Shown: positions 9,084-18,579, numbered from the stretch's first letter. The stretch is 64,000 nt of DNA from Mesorhizobium terrae (GCF_008727715.1 NZ_CP044218.1:558001-622000), one strand, 5' to 3'. A program made the numbers and translations. Notes: generated from the letters alone by a model not told the origin.

Positions 9084-10403
9084 ATGAGCCGAGATGATCC
9101 TTTCGGACTGTCGGAGGATCGCGAGCGCACACGCATCAGGCTGACGGGCGCTACGCCCCGACCGCTGGCGCCGGGCGCGCCGGTCAAGAGGGCGCGCGCC
9201 CACCCCAATCGGCTCATCAATATCTTCGCACCGCTGCTCGAATTCGCGCCCGAGCTCGAAAGCGCGCTGGCGCCGGAGAACCCGGAGGTGATGCGCACGC
9301 GCCTGCTGGACGAGCTGGTGCGGGCACGCGATGCCGAGGTGGCGGCGGGCTCCTCGCTGGAGCGCGCCGACCAGGCAGCCTGGGCGGTGGCAGCGACGCT
9401 CGACGACCTCGCCCTCAACACGCCGTGGGGCGGTGCCAGCGCCTGGCCGCGCCAGCCGCTGGTGGTCATGCTGCGCGGCGATGTCGATGCCGGCACGCAG
9501 TTCTTCACGCGCCTTGACGAGCTGGAGCGCCATCCGAACCGCGACCGCGAAATGCTGGAGCTGCAGTATTACTGTCTGGCGCTCGGCTTCCGTGGCAAGT
9601 ATCGGGTGCCCGGCCGCGCGGGCGACCGTTCGCTCAACGCGGTGCGCGTGTCGGCGGCGCGCTTCCTGCGCAATGCGGACGCCGAGGACGCGCCACTGTC
9701 GCCGAACTGGAAAGGCGTGATCGCCTCCGACGAACCGCAGCGCTTCATCGTCCCGATCTGGGTGATGGCGCTGGCTGCGGTCGCCGTCGCCGCCGCCGCT
9801 TATGTCGGCCTGTCGATGGGGCTGAGCAGCCAGGCCGTCGAACTCTCGGCGCTCGTGCGCACGCTGCCGCCCGCTTCGCGCGGCGAAGTTACCCGCGCAG
9901 CGCCGAAGCAAGATGCTCCCGCACCCGAACCGCCGCAGCCGGTCGATTTCGCGCTGCTGCCCGAGTTCAAGGCCGAAGCGCCGGCGAGCCTGAAGAGCGT
10001 GCTGAGCGGCAGCGAGAGCGTCTCGCTGGCCAAGCTGATCATCCAGTCCTCCAGCCCCGAGCTGTTCCAGTCTTCACGGGCGACACTAACGCAAGGCTAC
10101 GAGCCGCTGGTGGAGTCGATCGCCAAGGTGATCCTCGCCAATCAGGAGCTGATCGGAAACATCACGGTCGTCGGCCACACCGACAATGTGCGCCTGCAGA
10201 AGTCCAACCCGCTTGCGAGCAACCAGCGCCTTTCGGAAGCGCGCGCCGAGACAATCGCCAAGCTTCTGGTGCAAGCCGGCGTGCCGCAGGAGCGCATCCA
10301 TTCCGAAGGCCGCGCCGAGACCGATCCGGTGGCCGACAACTCGACCCGGGAAGGCCGCGCGCTCAACCGGCGCGTCGAGGTGCTGGTTGAGAAGAGGCTC
10401 TGA
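9084..10403 (+). CDS. tssL: TssL with C-terminal OmpA domain (copy 1)
   Basis: 439 residues. Residues 40-205 form the cytoplasmic DotU/TssL domain with the conserved LQYYCLALGFRGKYR segment near 160. A transmembrane helix follows at about 221-245. Residues 300-437 are a periplasmic OmpA-like peptidoglycan-binding domain with VVGHTDNVRLQ and a terminal NRRVEVLVE. This is an 'evolved' TssL with its own cell-wall anchor. The N-terminus includes ERTRIRL, similar to Thr-containing motifs that precede DotU domains. A second TssL of the same architecture lies at 23318. Confidence 0.95.
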   Translation: MSRDDPFGLSEDRERTRIRLTGATPRPLAPGAPVKRARAHPNRLINIFAPLLEFAPELESALAPENPEVMRTRLLDELVRARDAEVAAGSSLERADQAAWAVAATLDDLALNTPWGGASAWPRQPLVVMLRGDVDAGTQFFTRLDELERHPNRDREMLELQYYCLALGFRGKYRVPGRAGDRSLNAVRVSAARFLRNADAEDAPLSPNWKGVIASDEPQRFIVPIWVMALAAVAVAAAAYVGLSMGLSSQAVELSALVRTLPPASRGEVTRAAPKQDAPAPEPPQPVDFALLPEFKAEAPASLKSVLSGSESVSLAKLIIQSSSPELFQSSRATLTQGYEPLVESIAKVILANQELIGNITVVGHTDNVRLQKSNPLASNQRLSEARAETIAKLLVQAGVPQERIHSEGRAETDPVADNSTREGRALNRRVEVLVEKRL

Positions 10404-10404
10404 G

Positions 10405-13400
10405 ATGTTCATCCTGCGCTTCCTCTGGGCCGTCATCACCTCGCGTTTTCTGTGGACGCTGATCGGCATCGCGCTGCTTTCGCTGTTGATCTGGGTGTTC
10501 GGCCCGATCGTCCAAGTCGGCCCTTACGCACCGTTCGAATCCGACAATGTGCGCATCGCCATCATCGCGGGACTGATCATCCTGTGGCTGATCTGGCTGA
10601 TCATCGCGCAGCGCCGCGCGATCCGCGCCAACCGCATGTTCGTCGCCGAGATCGCGACACCAGTGGCCGAAAAGCAGCTTACCCCCGGCGAGGAGAGCGT
10701 CGCCGCGGTCGGCGCCAAGTTCGGCGAGGTGATGGCGGAGCTAAAGCGGCGCAAGCTCGGTGGCCGCAAGTTCCTGCGCGAGATGCCGTGGTATGTCATC
10801 GTCGGACCGCCGGCCACCGGCAAGACCACGGCATTGCGCCAGTCGGGTCTCAATTTCCCGATCGACCTCACCGATGACCTGCAGGGCGTCGGCGGCACGC
10901 GTAACTGCGATTGGTTCTTCTCCGAGAACGCGGTGCTGATCGACACTGCGGGCCGCTACGTCCAGCAGGAAAGCCAGCCGGATGTCGACGCAGCGGAATG
11001 GCTTGGCTTCCTCGACCTCTTGAAGAAGCACCGGGGCCGCCGTGCGCTCAACGGCGTCATCGTCGCACTGTCGATCGACGCGCTCTCCGAGGGCGACGAA
11101 GCGATCAAAGCCCATGGCCGCAAGATCCGCCGCCGACTGGCGGAGCTGAACGACCGGCTCGAGATCCGCCTGCCTGTCTACCTCATGCTGACCAAGGCAG
11201 ACCTGATCAAAGGGTTCGAAGCCTTCTTCGGCGGCTTGTCGACCACGGCGCGCGAGCAGGTGTGGGGAACCACTTTTCCGCTCGATGCCCGCGTCAACGC
11301 CGGTACGATCCAGACCGAACTCACCCGGCTTGCCAGCGAGCTGGAGCGGCGGCTGGTGCCGCGCCTAGAAGACGAAGACAAACTCGGCTCGCGTGCCGAG
11401 ATCTTCCGCTTCCCGGCCCAGCTGGCCAGCCTTTCCGAACCGATCCAGGTGCTGATCGAGGCAATGTTCGGCGAAAGCCGCTACGAGGAGGCCGCCTGGC
11501 TGCGCGGTCTCTATCTGACGTCGGCGACGCAGGAAGGCGCGCCCATCGACCGGCTGACGGCGGCGTTGTCGTCCTCCTTCGGGCTGCCGCCACGCCGCGC
11601 CATACCGGTGGCGCGTGTCGAGAAGCGCAGCTTCTTCCTCAGGAACCTTCTCACCGAAGTGATCTTCAAGGAGGCCGGCCTCGGCACCTTCGATCCGCTG
11701 GCACAGCGGCGCCGCGCCTGGATCTGGCGTGGTGCCGCTGCCGCCTGCGCGCTCGCAGCTTTGCTGGCCGGCGGACTGTTCACCTGGTCCTATCTCGACA
11801 ACCGCAATGCCATCGCCGAACAGGCCAACCAATTCGAAGCGCTTCAGGCGCCACTCACGACTGTCGCCGCCATGCCGGCCGCGGTCGAGCAGCCGACCAT
11901 GGATCGTGCGCTGGCGGCGATGGATGCGGTGGCGACCGCGCGCACCGCGCCACCGGATGCCGTCCACAATCTGCTCGGCCCGACGGCTTCGGCGGAACTG
12001 GTGCGCGCCCAGACCGACACTTACGACCATGCACTGCGCAATGTGCTGGAGCCGCATATGGTCGCCCTGCTGGAGGCGACGATGTGGCGGCAGATCCGCG
12101 ATCCGGACTTCATGCTCGGCGCGCTGAAGACCTACCGGATGATGACCGGCCTGTCGCAGATGGACACCGATTTCGTCCAGAACTGGTGGATGAACAGCCT
12201 GCCGCAATTCGCGCCGGCGGCGCCCTTCCCGACCGCCGATGCGGAAGCACATCAGCTTGCCGCAATCCGCCGCATGGCGGTCGACGACAGCTACATCGCG
12301 CCGGACAAAGAGCTGGTCGCCGAGGCGCTGAAGACGGTGTGTACGATCTCGCTGCCGGAGCGGGCCTACAAGCAGCTTCTGGCCGACCCGGAAGTGGCGG
12401 CTGTCAAGGAATGGCTGCCTGCCAATTTCGCCGGGCCGAACGGCGCCAAGGTGTTCGCGCGGCGCTCCGACAAGACGCTGCGCGTCGGCGTGCCCGGCCC
12501 TTATACCTATGCCGGCTTCCATGACGCGATCCTCGACCGGCTCGAGGACGTCGCCGGCCAGGCCGCGCTCGACCGCGCCGTGTTCGCCGGCGGCTGCTCG
12601 GAAAATTCCGAGACCTCGGTGTCGGCGCTGTCGGAAGACATATTGAAGCTCTACTATGACGACTATATCGCGCAGTGGGACAGTTTCCTGCGCGACATGC
12701 GGCTGGCGCCGCTGACCGACCTCAATGTCGCCAGCGAGAACCTGAAAGACCTTTCCAGCGCCGACTCCGCGCTGAAGCGGCTGTTGACGGCGGTGGTGCA
12801 GGAAACGGATCTGACCCGTTCCGACGAAGCGCCGGCCGACGACAAGAGCGGCGCTGCCAAGACCGGCTCGCAATTGCTGAGCAAGCTCGGCAAGCTGGGC
12901 AAGGTGGTGAAGACGGGCGCAAAGCTTCTGCCACGCGCCGGTTCGGCCGATCAGGTCGACATGACCGGCAGCCTGGTTGCCGATCACTTCAAGCCGCTCA
13001 AGGGCACGATCGCCCAGGTCGACGGCCAGCCGCCGGCGCTCGACGCCGCCGTTGTGGCGTTGACGGCGCTGTCCAACGTGCTGCAGACGGTGACCGCAAA
13101 TCCCGACCCGCAGGACGCGATCAAGAAGCAGGGCGGCCTGGCCGAACTGACAGGCGCGGTCGCCAGGCAGGCGCAGATCCTGCCTTCGCCGATCAACGAC
13201 TGGCTGGGCGGTATTGCAGGCGACACCAGCGGCCTGTCGCAGAAGGCCGTGACCAACGAGCTCAACGCCATCTGGCGCGCCGACATCCTGCCCTTCTGCC
13301 AAGCGGCGCTCAACAACCGCTACCCGTTCAGCCCCGACAGCGCTGTCGACGTCAATGTGCGCGACTTCCAGCGTCTGTTCGGACCGACCGGCCTGATCAA

Positions 13401-13944
13401 CGCCTTCACCAACGACCATCTGATCAACTATGTCGACACTGCCAGCGAACCGTGGAAATGGCGTGCCGATTTCGGCCTTGACCCGGCAGCGCTCGCCGCG
13501 TTCGAGCAGGCAAGGCATATCCGCGACGATCTCTTTCCCGGCGGCACCGGCCCGGTGATGAACTTCACGCTGGAACCCAAGGACCTTTCGCCCAACGTGG
13601 CGCGAGTGACGCTCAACCTCGATGGCCAGAACCTCGTCTACTACAACAATGCGACCAGGCCGCAGCCGATGACATGGCCGGGCAAGGACGGCACCGGGGT
13701 GATTTCGCTCGCCTTCCAGCCGGTCGACGGCTCGCCTGAGGTGATGCTCAACGAGACCGGCAGCTGGGCATGGCTGAGAATGCTGCGCGGCGGCAAGTTT
13801 GTCGCGACCAAACTCACCGACGTCTACAGCCTGCGGCTGGGTACGAAGGGCATGTGGGCCGATTTCGAACTCAAGGCCGCCAGCGTCGAGAACCCCTACA
13901 CACTCGAAATGTTCAAGAAATTCACATGTCCGCCGCAGATCTGA
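10405..13944 (+). CDS. tssM: TssM, T6SS inner-membrane core protein (copy 1)
   Basis: 1179 residues (IcmF family), starting at the ATG one base after the tssL stop. The frame is open further upstream, but that region is inside tssL. Two N-terminal transmembrane helices (about 3-36 and 50-69) precede the cytoplasmic NTPase-like domain, with Walker A GPPATGKT at 134-141. A third helix near 433-459 leads to the large periplasmic region whose C-terminal beta domain would dock TssJ. The gene ends in a 19-base overlap with tagF. A second TssM lies at 24850. Confidence 0.97.
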   Translation: MFILRFLWAVITSRFLWTLIGIALLSLLIWVFGPIVQVGPYAPFESDNVRIAIIAGLIILWLIWLIIAQRRAIRANRMFVAEIATPVAEKQLTPGEESVAAVGAKFGEVMAELKRRKLGGRKFLREMPWYVIVGPPATGKTTALRQSGLNFPIDLTDDLQGVGGTRNCDWFFSENAVLIDTAGRYVQQESQPDVDAAEWLGFLDLLKKHRGRRALNGVIVALSIDALSEGDEAIKAHGRKIRRRLAELNDRLEIRLPVYLMLTKADLIKGFEAFFGGLSTTAREQVWGTTFPLDARVNAGTIQTELTRLASELERRLVPRLEDEDKLGSRAEIFRFPAQLASLSEPIQVLIEAMFGESRYEEAAWLRGLYLTSATQEGAPIDRLTAALSSSFGLPPRRAIPVARVEKRSFFLRNLLTEVIFKEAGLGTFDPLAQRRRAWIWRGAAAACALAALLAGGLFTWSYLDNRNAIAEQANQFEALQAPLTTVAAMPAAVEQPTMDRALAAMDAVATARTAPPDAVHNLLGPTASAELVRAQTDTYDHALRNVLEPHMVALLEATMWRQIRDPDFMLGALKTYRMMTGLSQMDTDFVQNWWMNSLPQFAPAAPFPTADAEAHQLAAIRRMAVDDSYIAPDKELVAEALKTVCTISLPERAYKQLLADPEVAAVKEWLPANFAGPNGAKVFARRSDKTLRVGVPGPYTYAGFHDAILDRLEDVAGQAALDRAVFAGGCSENSETSVSALSEDILKLYYDDYIAQWDSFLRDMRLAPLTDLNVASENLKDLSSADSALKRLLTAVVQETDLTRSDEAPADDKSGAAKTGSQLLSKLGKLGKVVKTGAKLLPRAGSADQVDMTGSLVADHFKPLKGTIAQVDGQPPALDAAVVALTALSNVLQTVTANPDPQDAIKKQGGLAELTGAVARQAQILPSPINDWLGGIAGDTSGLSQKAVTNELNAIWRADILPFCQAALNNRYPFSPDSAVDVNVRDFQRLFGPTGLINAFTNDHLINYVDTASEPWKWRADFGLDPAALAAFEQARHIRDDLFPGGTGPVMNFTLEPKDLSPNVARVTLNLDGQNLVYYNNATRPQPMTWPGKDGTGVISLAFQPVDGSPEVMLNETGSWAWLRMLRGGKFVATKLTDVYSLRLGTKGMWADFELKAASVENPYTLEMFKKFTCPPQI

Positions 13945-14468
13945 ACGTGCCCGGCTTCTACGGCAAAATGCCCGCCACCGGCGATTTCGTGACGCGGCGG
14001 CTGCCGGGGGATTTTGTGCGTGTCTGGGACCGGTGGCTCGCGCAGCACATCGTGCCGCTGTTAGGCACGGAAGCTTGGCCGGAGAGCACGGCACTGCGTT
14101 TCCTCGCCGGCCCCACTTCCTTCGGCACCTCGGCGGGCATCGTGCTGCAAAGCGCCGACAGGATTGGCCGGCGATTTCCTTTGAGTGTCGTAGCGCGCCT
14201 CTCGGAGGCGCGCCTCAAGCTGGCTTATGCGGATGCCTGGTTCGACAACATCGAGAATGCCGCCTTCGCTGCGCAACGGGGCGAACTAGCGCCTGACGAC
14301 CTGGATGCGGCCTTGACTGCCCTTCCCGTGCCGCCAGTCGAACCGGTTGGCGATACGATCGACGACCTCGTCATGTGGACCGCGCGGACGGATATTTTCG
14401 ACGTCGATCCGCAGGCGCCGCAACCAATGCTGGAGCAGATCTTCGCCGCGAGTTGGGAGACCAGCTGA
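13926..14468 (+). CDS. tagF: TagF/ImpM-type T6SS regulatory protein
   Basis: 180 residues. The start at 13926 lies within the end of tssM; the frame extends upstream only as tssM antiphase. The N-terminus GFYGKMPATGDFVTRRLPG is diagnostic of the TagF/ImpM family (DUF2094), cytoplasmic proteins that restrain T6SS assembly and can bind the FHA protein. In Agrobacterium TagF is fused to PppA. Here they are separate genes 14 kb apart. The stop overlaps the next start by one base. Confidence 0.93.
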   Translation: MSAADLNVPGFYGKMPATGDFVTRRLPGDFVRVWDRWLAQHIVPLLGTEAWPESTALRFLAGPTSFGTSAGIVLQSADRIGRRFPLSVVARLSEARLKLAYADAWFDNIENAAFAAQRGELAPDDLDAALTALPVPPVEPVGDTIDDLVMWTARTDIFDVDPQAPQPMLEQIFAASWETS

Positions 14469-15571
14469 TGCAGATCTGGAACCAAATGGGCTATCTCCAC
14501 CAGTTCACCATGGGCATGGACAAGGCTGGCCATGAGTGGATCGTCGTCGTGGTGAAGGGCACATTCGATTTTCCGGAGAAGCCCGGCGGGCTGGCGCAGA
14601 AATCGGCAGAGCAGGTGCCGTTTGTCATGGCCGACACACAAACCGGCGCGCCCGGCTATTCGGCGACGTTGTGGGAAACCGACTTCGCCTTCCGCAAGCC
14701 GAGCTGCGATATCATCGCCAATGGCTGCGCCTACGCGCCCGGAGGACGCCCGGCTGAGCGCGTACCCGTCGGCATCAAGGTCGGCAACTGGTCGAAACTG
14801 TTCGAAGTCGTCGGCCATCGTGAATGGCGCGCCATCGGACCGGTGTTCATAGCGACTGCACCGCGGCCTTTCTTGAAGCTGCCGATCTCCTATGACGTCG
14901 CCTGGGGCGGCGTCGACAGGCTCGACCCGGAGGATAAACTTCCCGCTTGCTACAAATACAACCCCGTCGGCACTGGGTGGTCGCGAACGAAGAACCAGCG
15001 TCTCATTCCAGGCCTGCGGCTTCCGAACACACAAGCGGTTGGGGAAGAAATCCTCTCGCCATTCGGCGATTACAAGCCGATGAGTTTCGGACCGACGGGC
15101 CGCGGTTGGCCCGGCCGCATAGAATTTGGCGGCACCTACGACCAGAACTGGGTCGACAATATTGCGCCCTTCTTGCCGGCTGATTTCGACGAGCGCTATT
15201 TCCAGATGGCGCCGCCCGACCAGCAGATCGATCATCCAGGGGGCGGCGAGGATGTGCAGTTGATCAACCTCACGCCGGCCGGAAGGGAAAGCTTCCGTCT
15301 GCCGCCAGCGCTGTTACCGCTAACGCTTTTTATCGGCCGCGAAAAAGTATTCGAGAAGAAGGTCGCGCCCGATACGGTGCTATTGGATACCGAAAACAGA
15401 CGCTTCAGCCTGGTGTGGCGGATCCAGCAGCGCATCCGCCGAACTATACTCGATTTCACTGAGTGCTGGATCGGCCCGCCGACCCAATCCATGCTCAGGG
15501 CCCGCGAAACCGGTCGCCGCTATATTCGTGCAAACGGGATAGCTCCTGAAGAAGAGAGCGAGGATGCATGA
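14468..15571 (+). CDS. DUF2169-family T6SS effector adaptor
   Basis: 367 residues. The patterns HEWIVVVVKGTF near residue 22, SYDVAWGGVDR near 145, and GFGPTGRGWPGR-like and FQMAPPDQQ segments near 215-255 mark a DUF2169 protein. Members of this family act as chaperone/adaptors that load a specific cargo onto VgrG. In Agrobacterium such a protein is needed for the Tde2 effector. Here it begins a cassette (adaptor, thiolase-like, DUF4150 nuclease, immunity candidate) appended to the structural operon, coupled by one-base and four-base overlaps. That points to the nuclease at 16585 as its cargo. Confidence 0.88.
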   Translation: MQIWNQMGYLHQFTMGMDKAGHEWIVVVVKGTFDFPEKPGGLAQKSAEQVPFVMADTQTGAPGYSATLWETDFAFRKPSCDIIANGCAYAPGGRPAERVPVGIKVGNWSKLFEVVGHREWRAIGPVFIATAPRPFLKLPISYDVAWGGVDRLDPEDKLPACYKYNPVGTGWSRTKNQRLIPGLRLPNTQAVGEEILSPFGDYKPMSFGPTGRGWPGRIEFGGTYDQNWVDNIAPFLPADFDERYFQMAPPDQQIDHPGGGEDVQLINLTPAGRESFRLPPALLPLTLFIGREKVFEKKVAPDTVLLDTENRRFSLVWRIQQRIRRTILDFTECWIGPPTQSMLRARETGRRYIRANGIAPEEESEDA

Positions 15572-16581
15572 GTGCCTCGCTCGACATCGTCGCCGTCGGA
15601 ATGGTGACTGCCGTCGGTCTCGACGCGCCGTCCTCGTGCGCCGCGATGCGGGCGGGGATCGACGGTTTCGGGGAAACGCGCTTCACCATCCCCGGCGGCG
15701 GCTGGCTGATCGGGGCGCCGGTTCCACTGCCGCGCGCCTGGGTGGGCGAGAAGCGCATGGCCCATCTCGCGGGTGGAGCGATTTGCGAGGTATTCGATGC
15801 GCTGCCCAAGGCGCGCGGTCGGACTGTGCTGATGCTGTGCGTACCGGAGGAAGGGCGGCCGGGCAGACCAATGCGCGACTATGCGTTGTTGTTGCGCCGC
15901 ATCGCCGAGATCGTTGAAGTCGAGGCCCATTCCCGCTCGCGCGTGATCGCTCATGGCCGGCCATCGGGTATTGTGGCGCTGGATCATGCAAGACGGCTAC
16001 TCGCGGCAGACGAGGCCGAATACGTCATGCTTGTCGGGGTCGATAGCTACCTGACGCCGCATACGGTAACACACTACCTCAACGAGAGGCGGCTGCTCAC
16101 GAGCGACAATCCCAATGGCTTCATTGCGGGGGAAGCGGCGGCAGCGGTGCTGTTAGCGAAGCCAAGCCGCGGCGGCTTTGGGCTGCATGGCATCGGCCTC
16201 GCCCGGGAGACTGCTTTCATCTACAACCCGCAGGATCTGCCCCTGCGGGGCGAAGGCATGATCTCCGCCTATCGGGCAGCGCTCAAGGAAGCGGGTGCAC
16301 AGATGCACCAGGTCGGATATCGTATCGCCGACCTGATCGGTGAACACTACTGGTTCAAGCAAAGTACGCTTGCGGTGAGCCGTGTGACACGCACCGTGCG
16401 GGAATTTATGGACATCTGGTCGCCGACGGAATCCGTCGGCAATGTCGGTGCGGCAGTCGTGCCGCTGATGCTGGGTATGGCCTATACAGCGGCGCATAAG
16501 GGCTATGCCGGCGGAAACAGTGTGCTCATCGAAGCCTCCAGCGATGCCGGCGCCTGCGGCACGGCGATCTTCGGGGGGTAG
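15568..16581 (+). CDS. Thiolase-like (beta-ketoacyl synthase fold) T6SS accessory protein
   Basis: 337 residues with the overall pattern of a ketosynthase N-terminal half: MLVGVDSYLTP near 155, FIAGEAAAAVLL near 190, and a C-terminal NVGAAVVPLMLG block. The position where a ketosynthase has its Cys (usual context CASG) reads HGRPSG here, so the active-site cysteine appears absent and catalysis is unlikely. Proteins of this fold are recurrent neighbours of DUF2169 adaptors in T6SS effector cassettes. They probably serve as a structural partner in cargo loading, which is inferred from context. Its start overlaps the DUF2169 stop by four bases. Confidence 0.8.
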   Translation: MSASLDIVAVGMVTAVGLDAPSSCAAMRAGIDGFGETRFTIPGGGWLIGAPVPLPRAWVGEKRMAHLAGGAICEVFDALPKARGRTVLMLCVPEEGRPGRPMRDYALLLRRIAEIVEVEAHSRSRVIAHGRPSGIVALDHARRLLAADEAEYVMLVGVDSYLTPHTVTHYLNERRLLTSDNPNGFIAGEAAAAVLLAKPSRGGFGLHGIGLARETAFIYNPQDLPLRGEGMISAYRAALKEAGAQMHQVGYRIADLIGEHYWFKQSTLAVSRVTRTVREFMDIWSPTESVGNVGAAVVPLMLGMAYTAAHKGYAGGNSVLIEASSDAGACGTAIFGG

Positions 16582-16584
16582 GCG

Positions 16585-17538
16585 ATGGCAGTCTACGCCA
16601 ACGGCCTGGAGATCTCCTGCAAAGCCCAATCCGACAAGGTGATCGCTGCCTTCCCCGATGTCTGTTTCACGCCGCCGGAAAATCCGGCGACGCCACCGGG
16701 CGTGCCGATCCCCTACCCGACATTTGGCTTCGATTCCGACACGGACAAGGGGACTGGCACGGTCAAGATCGGCGATGAGACCGTCAATCAGAAGAACAAA
16801 TCCTATTATACCAAGACAACTGGCACCGAGGCCGGCTGCGCTGCGAAGAAGGGCATTATCAACTCCAAGAATACCGGCAAGAAATATTGCCGTGCCTGGT
16901 CCTCCAATGTGAAAGCCGACAAGGAGCCGGTTACCCGTTTCTCCGATATCACGACCAACAACCATGCTTCGACCGATCCGCCGAATGCGCCAACACCGCA
17001 GCCACAAGTCGGCGGAGTTGGCCCCGGCGGCGAGGCCGACACGAAATGCATCGTCGGGAAATACGACGACATCGTCGAGAAATGCCGCGCGTCGGGCCTC
17101 GACAAGCCGGAAAAGCATCATATCGTCCCGGACCGCGTCTATCGTATCGGCGGCGGCGACAGAATTCCCGGAGCGCCGCGCTATGGCGACGGTATCAATA
17201 TCTGCTTGTCGCGGAGCAACCACCGGGGAAGTCTCGCGGACAATCCGAAATCAGTGCACGGCAACCTCGACAACGCCCTTGAGCAGTTCGGCGCGACAGC
17301 GAATCCCGGCAGAACGCCAAACGCTCCCACCGACTGCGAGGCGATCGAGAAAATTCGCTTCGGATGCCTAGCGGCGCTCTTCAAGCTGGTGCCTGACCCC
17401 GTTTCGCAGGACTGCTTCGATCTCGCCGTCAAGATGGTGACCGAGCAGACCGATCCTATTAAGGACAAGCTCGGCCGGACCAAGAAGATGCCGATAACCG
17501 ACACGTCCACGCAGAACGTACTACGAAATCAAGGATGA
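16585..17538 (+). CDS. DUF4150 (PAAR-like) protein with HNH/HH-type nuclease tail, putative T6SS effector
   Basis: 317 residues. Residues 1-128 form a DUF4150/PAAR-like domain (N-terminus VYANGLEISCKAQSD, then FPDVCFTPPENPATPPGVP and KKGIINSKNTGKKYCRAW), which would sit on the VgrG tip. After a Pro/Gly-rich linker (132-150), residues 155-245 carry EKHHIVPDR with His178/His179, NICLS at 205-209, His213 and His225. This spacing is that of a treble-clef HNH/endonuclease-VII-like fold seen in many polymorphic toxins. A Cys-containing helical tail (250-317) is not recognised. A DNase activity is inferred from the motif. The downstream gene is the likely immunity gene. Confidence 0.82.
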   Translation: MAVYANGLEISCKAQSDKVIAAFPDVCFTPPENPATPPGVPIPYPTFGFDSDTDKGTGTVKIGDETVNQKNKSYYTKTTGTEAGCAAKKGIINSKNTGKKYCRAWSSNVKADKEPVTRFSDITTNNHASTDPPNAPTPQPQVGGVGPGGEADTKCIVGKYDDIVEKCRASGLDKPEKHHIVPDRVYRIGGGDRIPGAPRYGDGINICLSRSNHRGSLADNPKSVHGNLDNALEQFGATANPGRTPNAPTDCEAIEKIRFGCLAALFKLVPDPVSQDCFDLAVKMVTEQTDPIKDKLGRTKKMPITDTSTQNVLRNQG

Positions 17539-17544
17539 CTGGCC

Positions 17545-18561
17545 ATGGACCTGTTGATGGGGACGACTGCGACGGGCGGGAAACTTTGCCTTCTGCTGAG
17601 GCAGCCCGAGGGGGTTGAGGGGCGATCCACCGTCGTCACTTACCTGCCCGACGCACGGCCTCAATGGCTTCAACAGACTTTCGACGGAGAATTTGTTGCC
17701 TTGTGCCCAGCTCCCGCGAATTCCCGTGGCGCGGATTTCCTCGCACTGACTGGTGAGGGGCTGGTTTACTTTCTCAGGAGCGGTACAAGTGTGCAAATAC
17801 CGGGAGCAGGCTTCAACCGGCCGGGATCGCGCAATCTCGGTCGCATGGACAACCTCATGCTCCTCGGCACCGAATTAGTCGCTACCGGTTATGGCGGCCA
17901 GGCTTATCGAGCCACCGACGGGGAGAATTGGGCGCCGGCCGCTCCGACATTTCCGATTCCACCCGTTTCCCAGGATACGATTCGGTTCGGCTGGGCAGCT
18001 TTGCAGTCGGCGCGATTCCGTTATGTCTTCGGCGGGGAGGTGGTTACCGGCCTGTCAATCCCGACAGACTTCGGCGGCCTGGGTGGCGCAACCAACATCG
18101 CTGCCATGATCAGGGCGCAGGCACGTCGCGACTACGGAACACTCTGGCTGCTGCAGGACGGCAGGTGGCAGGATGTCGAACTGCCTACCAACAGCACGCT
18201 GGATCAGATCGTCACCGCCGATGGCAAGATCGTCTATCTGCGGTTTCGCCCCGGTGTGGTGTACTCGACCACAGACTTCGCGGATATGACCGAGGTTGCA
18301 GTCAACGATGCAGGACTTTCGGCGCTGGGCGTTCACCAGGGCAGTGCGCTGCTGGCCGACGAAGCCTCGCTTTTTACACTAGCGCCAGACGGAACCGCTC
18401 CATTCGAACCGCCCTTGCCGCCAATGACGGACCGGATGCTTGAACTGTCCAGTTCCGACGGCATTCTTCATGTCATCCGCGAGTCGAGCGTATGGCGCCT
18501 GGTCGCAGGGACCTGGGAAGAGATTGCCATCCCCCCAGACGTAGTCGCGCTGCCGCGATAA
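17545..18561 (+). CDS. Probable immunity protein for the DUF4150 nuclease (beta-repeat protein)
   Basis: 338 residues, six bases after the effector and in the same direction. No family is recognised. The sequence is beta-rich with loosely repeated blade-like units, such as ELVATGYGGQAYRATDGENW, RFRPGVVYSTTDFADM and SSVWRLVAGTWEEI, reminiscent of propeller/BNR-like repeats. There is no signal peptide or membrane helix, so it should be cytoplasmic, as needed to block a nuclease. The position directly after a toxin-like gene at the end of the cassette is the main argument for an immunity role, so that role is inference. It ends 18 bases from a convergent gene. Confidence 0.6.
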   Translation: MDLLMGTTATGGKLCLLLRQPEGVEGRSTVVTYLPDARPQWLQQTFDGEFVALCPAPANSRGADFLALTGEGLVYFLRSGTSVQIPGAGFNRPGSRNLGRMDNLMLLGTELVATGYGGQAYRATDGENWAPAAPTFPIPPVSQDTIRFGWAALQSARFRYVFGGEVVTGLSIPTDFGGLGGATNIAAMIRAQARRDYGTLWLLQDGRWQDVELPTNSTLDQIVTADGKIVYLRFRPGVVYSTTDFADMTEVAVNDAGLSALGVHQGSALLADEASLFTLAPDGTAPFEPPLPPMTDRMLELSSSDGILHVIRESSVWRLVAGTWEEIAIPPDVVALPR

Positions 18562-18579
18562 TGGGCCGGGCCACGATAG

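Noticed and set aside
10186..10404. Upstream extension of tssM into tssL
   Set aside because: The 73 extra codons are out of frame with and inside the OmpA domain of TssL; the ATG at 10405 is followed by the expected membrane helix.
11365..14094. A 909-codon open frame on the - strand opposite tssM
   Set aside because: It is fully antisense to a clear TssM gene; long antisense frames are expected in GC-rich DNA. Its composition (very rich in Arg, His, Gln, Gly) is that of a shadow frame.
16585..17538. An Rhs/YD-repeat toxin
   Set aside because: There are no YD repeats and no Rhs core; the protein is short and has a DUF4150 N-terminus.
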